A DNA stretch of 64,000 bases. Source: Hericium rajendrae (taxonomy: Eukaryota > Basidiomycota > Agaricomycetes > Russulales > Hericiaceae). The position numbers were made by a program, and so were the translations under genes. The notes beneath the pieces are model-generated. The model was not told the DNA's origin, searched no databases, and saw nothing but the letters and a program-made list of their open reading frames with translations. The DNA lies in contig CM065882.1 of the NCBI GenBank assembly GCA_033439255.1, forward strand, positions 2,542,001 to 2,606,000, written 5' to 3'. Shown here one piece after another: positions 49,676 through 58,874 of this stretch. Numbering within the stretch: the first letter of the stretch is position 1; the number at the start of each line of letters is the position of its first letter.

Positions 49676-51380
49676 TCTACGATGGGGTAAAGGTAGTGTT
49701 AGCGTAAGCTGCTTGAAAGGGTTCTGATGCAAGCGAAGAGGTTGCTAGGGGGTATCTGATGTGAAGACAATGTCTGCAAAGAGCTCACTGCTGCCAATCG
49801 GCGCTTGACTAAGACACCCCGCTGAGCCCGAAAGCGGCTCCACACAATCCAAGGTCGCATCCGTGCATAGAACGGCAGACACTGCAAGGCAAGAAAGAAA
49901 AGTACTCACGAACAGTCGATGGCTTGCTGTCAGGATACTGATTTTCGCGGATGTCGATAGTCGTTGGAGCTCGTGCGGCGGTGGTCGGTCTTTTTTAGAA
50001 CGGACCTGCCAGCAGGCTAAAGCTGGTCGACGATGAGAAAGGGAAAGAAAGAAGATGGATGGACAGACAAGTCCAATCCCAGGTCCTGTTCGTGAAGGAC
50101 GGATGAAGCCTCAAATCAACGCGCTCCTCACATTTCCCCTGCCCCACGAGAAGTCCCCCGGACACCTATTATGTCATCACACCCACCGCCGTCCGCGTGC
50201 GCCTCATCTCCGTTCAACGCACGGTCCGACGCCTGATGTCTGGGATCATGGTCGTCTTGGGGGCCGTGCGCTGCTCTATTTTCTGCCACACCCTATATGT
50301 TTGATTTTGATTTGATTTCGCCACGAACAAAAGCCAGGCATCGCAGCTCCGATCTGATGACACACCTGATATCGCGGACCGTGGACGGACCCCGGACACC
50401 AGCCACATACTGACTGTCCAACATCCGAGTCGGACGTTCACATTGCCCATCTCGAAAGTATCCTTGCATGACCTGGTTTCTTGTATCACTGCCGTTCGCA
50501 GGCAGTCTGTATTGCTCATGACAATTTTCGCGGACTCGCATGTCATCGATCCGGCATCGTACTTATCCTGCACTGCGACACATGGGCATGAATTGCGTTC
50601 CGAGCCGAACAGATTCCCACAGTGCTCCTACATTGGCCGCTGGCTATGTGGGTTCGAAACCATCTGCAGATGTGTGGTCTATGCGTAGAAAGATATCTGC
50701 CGTAGCTGTCTGATGACTCTTGGTTCAGTAGGTGAGCAGGACCTCCTTTGCTTCAACTGTTCACGTAGTTGTCAGCATCTCATGGATTCAGGCTCAAATA
50801 GAAGGCAGACTTGCCAGGACGACAGTTCTTGGGATGGTCCGACTATGGACATATGGAACGCCGAGTCCACCGAGCAGTAGTAGCCGCGCAATAGACCAAA
50901 GGCGCTGATTTCAGTTGACTTCAAATTTGTAAACTGACGCTCAGGCCTGCGTTCCTTGCAAGACTCGTCTGTTTACATCCAGATACTCTGAAGTGTTTTG
51001 ACCGACTGAGACCAGCAGTACGTCAGCTTGATCCCATTCCCTTCCTACTTCCTGCCCAAATGACGCGCATAGCCTTCTCCATGTATCACAGATATCTGGT
51101 GTAGGCATTTGGACAGGTATGTCAGGCTTCTATCTGGCTGCGGAACATCGCTGCATATCCACGACGGCACGATACAGCCGGAATAGAAGATGCAATAGAC
51201 GCGACTAGTCCTCATGAGGCTGGTCATCCTACCGTGGCCCCTGCCGTCCGACATCGATCTATCTCCTTCGGCACATAATTCCGGTGCCATCCTTCAAAGC
51301 GGATCTTGATCTTCGTCAGAGCGCTGCTGAACCTACAGTTCAGACCTAGGTGTAATAGCCCTCCTTCGTCCTGCACCCAC
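49676..51380. other. 1.7-kb region between divergent eIF4G copies
   Basis: This holds the promoter and leader of eIF4G copy 1 on the left. I find no further eIF4G pieces or other genes; frames are short. Confidence 0.4.
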
Positions 51381-51452
51381 CTTCTATCTGTCAATCTGAC
51401 CATCACCTCGCAGCGAGGCGGCGCTTAGCTGCGCAAACATATATAGCTGTCC
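51381..51452 (+). promoter_or_regulatory. Promoter block of the eIF4G-derived mini-gene
   Basis: The block contains CTTCTATCT, TCTGACCATC, GCGCTTAGCTGC and a CATATATAG TATA element at 51439-51447. The same elements in the same order and spacing occur before the N-truncated eIF4G gene (52412-52486). Confidence 0.65.
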
Positions 51453-51542
51453 TAGGTTCGAGCTCGAGCTCAGGCGGATTCACCGTCCGGCAACGGCCGT
51501 CTCATAGCTGAACGGATTACGGCCCTTGCAACGACAGTGAGT

Positions 51543-51995
51543 ATGCTCATCGTTGTCGCAGTTGTGGGCTCTACCGGTCGACATTCTAGCACTGATTCCA
51601 TTGATGCCGTCAGCATAGTACTTATGTCGGAATCTATCAGCCACGAGACAGAGACGAACGTCTTCGGGTCCGCCCTGGCCAAAGCACGTCCTATTCACGA
51701 TATGCGAGCCGTGTTATACCCCGAGGGCGTTGAACCTCCCAAAGACCTCGAGGACGCTGCTGTCGGGAAGTTAAAGTACGTGACTCGCGCCATGATATAT
51801 CGCCGTACAGTTGACATGCAGTTCAGGTATGACCGAGGATTCCTCATGCAATTCATGACCGTCTGCAGGGGCAAGCCTGTCAACCTTGCTCCAGTTGAAT
51901 CCCTGGGTTTAGATCCAGCTCATCCACTCCTTCATGTGTCTTCCAAGCCAAAGAAGGAACTTCGGGATCGCAGGGGTCGGATTTTGGCCCATTGA
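51543..51995 (+). CDS. Short eIF4G-derived gene with eIF4E-binding motif
   Basis: Two exons (51543-51775 and 51827-51995, 51-nt GT-AG intron) join to an open frame of 133 codons. The segment ALAKARPIHDMRAVLYPEGV, then VGKLK and YDRGFLMQFMTVCRGKP, corresponds to ALATARIIEDLGRVQYPEGI, GKFR and YDRDFLMQFMSICKEKP of eIF4G. The intron is in the same place and phase. The product keeps the eIF4E-binding motif but ends about 30 residues later, with no MIF4G or MA3 domain. It could therefore compete for eIF4E like a 4E-binding protein. The reading frame is intact and it has its own TATA promoter, which argues against a plain relic, though expression is not shown. An upstream in-frame GTG and AG-GT context leave the exact start uncertain. 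Confidence 0.65.
   Translation: MLIVVAVVGSTGRHSSTDSIDAVSIVLMSESISHETETNVFGSALAKARPIHDMRAVLYPEGVEPPKDLEDAAVGKLKYVTRAMIYRRTVDMQFRYDRGFLMQFMTVCRGKPVNLAPVESLGLDPAHPLLHVSSKPKKELRDRRGRILAH
51828..51854 (+). other. eIF4E-binding motif, copy 3
   Basis: YDRGFLMQF keeps the Tyr, Leu and hydrophobic positions of the motif; Asp-4 of copies 1 and 2 is replaced by Gly. Confidence 0.7.
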
Positions 51996-52411
51996 TTTTT
52001 CTTCCCGTGTGTCTGGAAAGAGGGATATCTCTGGCGCATGCATATGCTGCTCAGATGGGATAGGCGATCGTCAGGGCTGGAGGACTCAAATAGCTGCGGG
52101 ATCTTTCGCGTGGGAGTGGTAACAAACATTCAGTGGATCCCAGTTTACCCGCACTCGCTATGTGTCATTAATCAGGTCGGTCTAGTTACCTTAGGTTGCT
52201 GCTTGCGCTCGATTCTCGTTCTACATATCAAGGTGCTTCTTTACCCGTCAAATTATCAAGCGCTGGATTTTCTACGACTGCATTGCAGATCCTACACGTG
52301 CTGCTTCATGTAACGCAGATGTGTCAGATCGGCGGCGTCTTCAACCTCTTTGAAGCACTATCACTTGTGAAGGAGGAACCGGAGCGCAGAGCATTGCCTG
52401 TTATATTCGCG
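51996..52411. other. Intergenic between two eIF4G-derived genes
   Basis: No frame or further eIF4G similarity is seen. Confidence 0.4.
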
Positions 52412-52486
52412 CTTCTATCTTCTCATTGCGTCTGACCATCGTGCAGCCACGACGCAGCGCTTAGTTGCAGAAGCATATATAGTTGT
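52412..52486 (+). promoter_or_regulatory. Promoter block of the N-truncated eIF4G gene
   Basis: CTTCTATCT, TCTGACCATC, GCGCTTAGTTGC and CATATATAG (TATA at 52474-52482) repeat the block at 51381-51452. The TATA lies about 66-74 nt before the ATG at 52548. Confidence 0.65.
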
Positions 52487-52547
52487 CGTCGTCTTGCATG
52501 TAGCTTTTGATCCGTGCAGCATTCGTGTCCACACCAACCAGAGAACA

Positions 52548-55500
52548 ATGAGCGGTACGAATTCATCGGGTCCCTCCCTCAGGTGATATGCAGCTGATTG
52601 CCATCCTATAATCATTAACGTCTGGTTGATTAGTACAAATGTCAAGGCGATCACGGTCTCATCCGGTGTTGTTACTTGTCCAGGGATGCTAGCATACGAT
52701 TTGCTTAGCCCCTCAGGATATGAGACTTTTAATCATATCGATACAGTCATATCCGACAGCGAGATGGAGAGGGAGGCATCCTCCCAGGATGCTACCCAGG
52801 AGAAGCCCAAACCCTCAAACAAGGAGATCCTTCACATCGACGCAGCTATATCCAAAGATACGAAGCAACCTGAAGGTCTGGATGGTACTTCCGCTCCCGC
52901 TCCCGCTCCCTCCGCCCTCGCTACTGCCCGCGTCATCGAAGATCTCGGTTGTGTACAATATCCTGAAGGCATTAACCGCCCCAGGGCGGAGCTCAATGTG
53001 AATGCCCCCGCCGGGAAGTTCAGGTGAAGATTTTTCTCCATTCCAGCTCGTGCTATGTTCATACATAAATTCCAGATACGATCGCGACTTCTTGATGCAG
53101 TTCATGAGCATCTGCAAGGAGAAGCCTGACAACCTCCCTCCTCTCGACGCCATCGGTCTTGTGCCTGGCAATCAGAACTTCAACATGTCTGGCGGCGGCT
53201 CTGGGCGCAGGCAAACTGCTCGACAGACATCCGTTGGTCTTGGATCCCTTCCTGCGTCCCTCAACAGATTCGGGGGAGGCGCTTTCGCAGCCATGGACAA
53301 TTTCTCTACCGAGGAAGTCTGCAAGCTCTCGAGCGAGAAGCGCTTCCCTATGGCATCTGAAAGTCGTTCAGCGTTGATGGGCAGCCTGGCCGACCAGGGC
53401 GGTCCCGGAAAGGAGCGCAATCGCATTCGGAGCAAGTGCGGGGAGAAGAGGAGCGACTCGAGTTTTGCCAGTATGGGCGACCTATCGGGCATATCGAATC
53501 AGGCCATGTCATCGACGGATCTCCCTCTAGAGCCTGTTACGCCGCTGGAGATGTCTGCGAACAGTTGGGTGGCAACGAGCACAAAACGCGCCACGCCTAT
53601 GGATCAGGAGTCGTGCGAGGTCGTGGGCCGCAAGGTCAAGGCGCTACTCAACAAGCTCACCATGAAGCGCTTCGACTCGATCTCGGACCAGATTATCCAG
53701 TGGGCGAACAAGTCGGAGAAGGACGGGCGGACGCTCCTCCATGTCACGGGGCTCATTCTTAAACACGCGACAGACGGCGAGCTTTTTTGCGAGATGTACG
53801 CGCGCCTGTGTCGGAAGATGATGATAATGATCAGCCAGAAGGTGCAGATCGACGGTATCCGGAACTCACAGGGACAGCCAATCACAGGCGGTCTTCTGTT
53901 CAGGAGTTACCTGCTCAGCCGTTGCCAGAAACTCGAGCGTGGTTGGATTGAGAAGGTGGCCACTGCCGTGGCCGCTTTTATCAAGACTGCCGAAGAGCGG
54001 GCCACAAAGGACATGTCAGCAGGTACGGAAGGCAAGGAAGGCGAGGAAGGCGAAGGCGAGCTGTTTTCAGACAAGTACTACGCCGCGCAGAAGGTCAAGC
54101 GACGTGGACTGGCTCTGATCCGGTTCATTGGCGAGCTGTTCAAATTGCAGACGTTTCCGGAGCGTACCATGCACCAGTATATCAGTGAACTCCTTAGCAA
54201 TGTTGATAAGCCCGAGGAGGAGAAGACTGAGAGCTTGTGCAAGTTCCTTACCAGTGTCGGACAGATACTCGATACGCAGAAGGCACATGCGCAAATGGAT
54301 GTGTACTTCTCGCATGTGAAGGAGCTCTTAAAGTCTGGCAATGTCAACTCGCGTATTCAATTCATGCTGCAGGTATACCCTCGCTCATACTCCGCATTCA
54401 TCAGTCACTTATTATATATTCAGAACGTCATTGAGTTGCGTGCGCGCAATTGGGTTCCTTGCAACCAAGCGGCGTCGCCAACGACGACCGCCCAGATTCA
54501 CAAGGCGGTGAGTTTCAGTGTTGCGATAGTGTTCTTTGATTCTGACTAAGTGTATTCTGCAGGCTGTCAAAGAGAAGGCCGCGGCCAAGAGGGAGTCGTA
54601 CCAACGACATATGAGCGTGTCAAGAGGTGGCTCTCGTCGCGGCAGCAATCCTGAAGAGCAGCTGGTCGGTCCTGTCGATTCGACTGTTGCGGCCAGTATT
54701 ACTCGATCGCCTCCCAAGGCCGGTGATCTGTCAAACTTCGGCAAGATCGGCAAGTCTGCACCCATGACATTCGGGCCCAGCAGTGTCTTCGCTGGGAAGA
54801 AGGAGGCCAAGGCCGGTCCCAGTGGTCGGGAGACACCCATCTCGCGCACAGCGTCAACGTCGAACATGTTCTCGATGCTCAGTGGCCACGCGGAAGCCCC
54901 CACCGAGGGCAAGCCGAGTCGGCCGCCTAGTCGCAAGCCGAGCGTCGACTTGGGTCAGGCGGGCGTTCCGGAGGCTCCTCAACAACGCCGGAAGCTGCAG
55001 TTGCTGCCACGGTCAAAGCCTGTGGAGACGAAGGATGACAGCGCTGTAGGATCTGAGCCTGCCTCATCGGAGGCTGGTGAGGAGGAGGCCCCGGTGATGT
55101 CAGAGGCGGACGCCCTGAAGAAGATCGACGAGGACACGAAGACGTTCTTCAGCCTACGTTCACTCGACGAGGCGGAGAACTACTTCAGCACTCTCCCACA
55201 GGAGCACCGATTCCGACTGGTCGACAAGCTTGCGATGCAGGCTGTTGAGTCGAAGGAGGCCGATGCACAACTGGTTGCCGACTTGTTCACGCGTGCACGC
55301 GAGAAGAACCTTGCTACTCCTGCCGCGTTTGAAGAAGGCCTCATGCCGCTGGCTGAGATCATCGACGACGTCGCGATCGACGCACCGAAGGCATTGGACT
55401 TCTTCGCAATCATGATGAAAGGGGCTGGCCTGCACGAGGACGAAGAGTGCCGCGCACGAATAGCGGCCAAGTCCATGGACAGCAACAAGCTCCTTGCTCT

Positions 55501-55819
55501 GTTGGCTGTTGGAGCGCACGTTGGACACGATGTCCAATTCACTAAACAGATCGGGCGGGATGTCAAAGAGTTCTTTGAGCTACGGCTGGTCAGCGAAGCT
55601 GAGACTTACTTCGTTAACCTCCCTCCAATGCACCGCCCGCACCTTGTACGCAAGCTGACAGAGCGGGCCAGGACGTCGTCGTTGGATGCAAGTCTCGTTT
55701 CTAGTCTGTTTCAATCAGTACAGCAGAAAGGCCTCTGCTCCCAGGCGCTGTTCGAATTTGGTATGGGCTTACTCGAGGAGGCCGACATCGTGAACGATGC
55801 TTTTACGCATTTGCAGTGA
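52548..55819 (+). CDS. N-truncated eIF4G paralogue (copy 2) with extended C-terminus
   Basis: Exon 1 (52548-52582, MSGTNSSGPSL) joins exon 2 at 52634 in frame. The product lacks the 500-residue low-complexity and coiled-coil N-terminus. It begins just before the eIF4E-binding part: PSALATARVIEDLG, NVNAPAGKFR and YDRDFLMQF at 53077-53103. MIF4G (VKALLNKLTMKRFDSISDQI to FIGELFKLQTFPERTMHQ) and MA3 (LRSLDEAENYFSTLPQEHR) follow. After LLALLA it continues for about 110 residues (KEFFELRLVSEAETYFVNLP, LVRKLTERARTSSLDASL), a divergent second copy of the MA3 first half that copy 1 lacks. Introns match copy 1 after GKFR, FMLQ and IHKA, so the duplication was made from DNA. The whole frame is open, which suggests selection. 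It resembles short eIF4G or p97-like factors but keeps eIF4E binding. Confidence 0.88.
53077..53103 (+). other. eIF4E-binding motif, copy 2
   Basis: YDRDFLMQF is identical to copy 1 and follows an intron in the same position. Confidence 0.85.
54785..55083 (+). repeat. eIF4G segment nearly identical to the minus-strand copy
   Basis: This is the partner of 45365-45660, in inverted orientation about 9 kb away. Confidence 0.7.
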
Positions 55820-56536
55820 TCTCCTTAAACGCGGACAGGCGCGGAGCTGCTGGGATGGATTTTACAATTGTTTTCATTTCTCAAACTCACGCAATGTGGG
55901 CTGGATGAACGGTCAGCTTGTATGACTGGTGCTGCTCCACTTAATCGAGCTGTCCCCCGCCGGGTGAGGTTAGTTCGCGAGCTCTAACTCCATCAGTACT
56001 ATAGGAACGAGTACTGAGTTGTCGTCCGTGAACACGGACCTGTCTTCATCGCTGCACTTTACGCCTCGGGATGACGTTTATTCCAAGTTTATTCCCCTTC
56101 CCCATGATTACGCCCCAGACGACTCTGAAAAAGTAGCTCTTCGCGGTTAGATCGGATTGTCTCCACGGCGCAAGGGCAAAATTTGAGATATCTACTATCC
56201 ATTTCAACTTCCCGAGGTACGAGTCGGACGACTGCAAGATGACTCCATTGAAGCTGCACTCCGAGGTCATGCTGAGACAAATACGCTGACTCACGAACGA
56301 AGGTCTTAGACAACAAATACAAACAACCCATTTCCGCTTTGGGTGACGAAAGTCAGCGGGCCGGCGTCTTCAGACTCTACTTGCTGGTCGAGCCCAACGC
56401 TTTGCTGTATTGCAGGCTCGTCTATTAGGAGGGTAAGATATGCTGTCTCCATATTTTTTTTTCCATTCTTTGACAATCTACTTACAGCTCTCGGACAAGG
56501 AGTCACAAAAAGGACTCTTAGGCAGGCAAGAACACG
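55820..56536. other. Intergenic, nothing seen
   Basis: This is the 3' flank of eIF4G copy 2 and the promoter of Tim22. No feature is recognised. Confidence 0.4.
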
Positions 56537-57268
56537 ATGCCGCTACCTCTTGTTGCGCCAGTCTTTGCGGCTGGTAGGGAGCCTCTCCCACCAGGAGTGA
56601 CGGAGGAGGACCGGGAAAACATGCTTCAGGCGAAGAAGTACCAGGACAACATGCAAGCTGGAATGGAGAGCTGCGTGGCAAAAACGGTGATTGCTGGCGG
56701 TGGAGGTGCGTCTACGGATTACTCATAACAGCGCCTGCATTCCTGTACTGACTTGGTTTGCACACGTAGGTTTCGCAATTGGAGCTTTCTTCTCGTTGAT
56801 GTCCGCGTCGTTTGCCTATGAGGACCCGTTACTCCGACAGACTATGAACAACAAGCAAAAAACTGTCGAGATCTTCAAGGACATGGGGAGAGGAATGTGG
56901 AGGAGTGGAAAGGGATTCGGAAAAGTGGGCGCGCTGTTCGCGGGGATCGAGTGTGTTATGGAGTCGGTCAGTCGTCACTCCCACTCACGCACACGACGCT
57001 TGTGTGAACTAATGTTTCATATTTTGCCTCGCGTCGCGCAATGTAGTATCGTGCAAAGAACGATATGGTCAATCCAGTAGCTGCCGGATTCGTCGCCGGT
57101 GGCATTTTAGCACGGAACTCAGGCCCAAAAGCTGTGCTTGGCGGTGGTTTGGCGTTCGCTGCGTTTTCGGCTGCAATAGACTTATTCCTTCGAAGAGAGA
57201 CCCCAGAGTACGTCCGCACAAGAATCTATGTCTTTTATCACGCTGACACAGACTACAGCGACGATTGA
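56537..57268 (+). CDS. TIM22: Mitochondrial inner membrane translocase subunit Tim22
   Basis: Four exons (56537-56705, 56770-56966, 57047-57207, 57259-57268) join to 178 residues without error. Tim22 forms the channel of the carrier translocase that inserts polytopic proteins into the mitochondrial inner membrane. The sequence shows the Tim17/22/23 pattern: [25 protein letters not shown], read here as [20 protein letters not shown], then [39 protein letters not shown] and [20 protein letters not shown]. There are four membrane segments rich in small residues and a short acidic end. The ATG at 56537 gives [13 protein letters not shown], a usual Tim22-like start. The last exon codes for only three residues and the stop. 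Confidence 0.92.
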
Positions 57269-58082
57269 TCTCATACCTGGAGCTTTATGGTACGGAGGCA
57301 TGGCATAATTTATTGACACCCATATAGATCACTGTACTCCATTCCACCATTTACCACCTATAATACTGATTACCCACACTCACGGCTCTCGCCTGTATGC
57401 CCGCTTCCCTCGAGACAACATCTAAGCCAGAAGATTCGCATCATCACCTTCTTCCGGATGTCGTTTCCTCTCCCACGGGATTGGACGACCTATACCGATT
57501 CCACGGTATGCTGCGGTCGCGCCTCGCCATGACAATCTGTTTTCTTGTGTGCACTTTCCAGGACATGTCGCGGGTGCAGACGAATCTGCTAGTTCCCATT
57601 TCTGTGAATTTTCTCGTCCATCTCACCACTTTACCCGTTCCATGGGATACAGACAGCACGTGCATCACTGTCTTCGCCGTGTCCACGGATGGAGAACGGA
57701 AGCATTCCTCGCTTCGCACTCTATCCTGTGAGCTTCCAAGCTGACAATCCTACTGCGGTCCACCGCCTATTTTTGCCTGCAGCTATACGCTATAGCACCG
57801 CCCGGTCTGCCAAGTTGCCAAGTCGTCCAGCACGTCGAGATCGTCCTCTATGAATTTCTGTATTCCCACCTGGTGGTGTCCATGGTAAGATCATTCTGTA
57901 TGGGTTGTGTGATACATCTCTGGCGCATCATATAGCGCACCAGACCGAGCGTCGAGTAGCGTTTCTAGGAAATTCGTTCTCCACGCCAAGTATCGAGCAT
58001 ACCTTGCGTGCTCCGACCGGTCGATTGATGACCTACCCTCCAAAAAACCTGCTCACTTTCCTTCGCGGCAATTTCGAAAACG
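57269..58082. other. Intergenic with one unsupported frame
   Basis: A 115-codon frame from an ATG at 57397 to 57744 is open but has no domain or splice context; I do not call it a gene. Confidence 0.35.
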
Positions 58083-58089
58083 TATAAAT
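58083..58089 (+). promoter_or_regulatory. TATA box of the small secreted protein gene
   Basis: TATAAAT lies about 64-70 nt before the ATG at 58153. Confidence 0.45.
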
Positions 58090-58152
58090 GCAGCCTGATG
58101 CTGCCTCAGACTCCAGCTCAACAGAGTTACACATCCAGCACAACAAGCAGAC

Positions 58153-58395
58153 ATGCAGTTCAACCGCTCTTTCCTTGCCGCCTTCCTCCTCGTCTTCGTC
58201 CTGCTCTCCTCGCCTGTTCTCGCTCGCCACGGCGGCGATGACGACGGCGACAGGGGCCGCGACGGTGACGGCGACCGTGGTGGTGATGGTGACCGTGACC
58301 GCGATGGCGACAGGGTGGGCACTTTCAGTCATGTTCTCTGTTGATGAGCTACCGCTGACCGGCTTCTGTCTCTGCAGCGCGCCCTCTTCAACTGA
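58153..58395 (+). CDS. Small secreted Asp/Gly/Arg repeat protein
   Basis: Exon 1 (58153-58314) and exon 2 (58378-58395) give a 59-residue precursor. Residues 1-24 are a clear signal peptide (MQFNRSFLAAFLLVFVLLSS). The mature part is almost only Asp, Gly and Arg in an alternating pattern (GDDDGDRGRDGDGDRGGDGD and on) and ends in RRALFN. There are no cysteines. The coding repeat is visible in the DNA as degenerate GACGGTGAC and CGTGAC units. The role is unknown; such acidic/basic strands could bind metal or cell wall, but that is a guess. The intron has normal GT-AG ends and an exact phase-0 join, and a TATA box lies upstream, which supports a real gene. Confidence 0.6.
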
Positions 58396-58874
58396 ATATC
58401 GCGCTCTGCGAGCGCTGGACCCTAAGCTGTATGCATCGGTAGGCCTCCATCCTGGTTATTTCCCGTTCCTCTCAGCTAACCGGTTGTTCGTCCCTGCGAT
58501 AGATTAGGGTTGTATGTTTTAAGTGGCGAAGTGTATTATAATCTTCACTGGGCACATGTACACGGCTGGCTGGTCTGTTTGTACAAGCACGATCGTCGGT
58601 CAATGGCACGCAGACGTTTTCTCGGTGACTTGGCGTGAGCCTAATCCTCCAATTCCAGCAGCCATAAATTCATTCACGAAGGTCGACACTCAGAGCATGT
58701 TATATAAACTATATAGCCGTAAGAAAGAGCATAACATAAGGCTACAACGCAGCTACCGCTGCCATACTACAGCGGAGATTAAAGTTCCCAAGGCTTTACA
58801 GTACCATTACATTATAATTCCCTTCTACCCCACAAACCCATTAAACTTAAAAACAGCAAGCCAAATCACATCCG
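58396..58874. other. Convergent intergenic region, nothing seen
   Basis: This AT-rich stretch is the 3' flank of two genes. Confidence 0.4.

Noticed and set aside
57397-57744. 115-codon ATG frame between Tim22 and the small secreted protein
   Set aside because: It has no domain, signal peptide or splice context that I can support.
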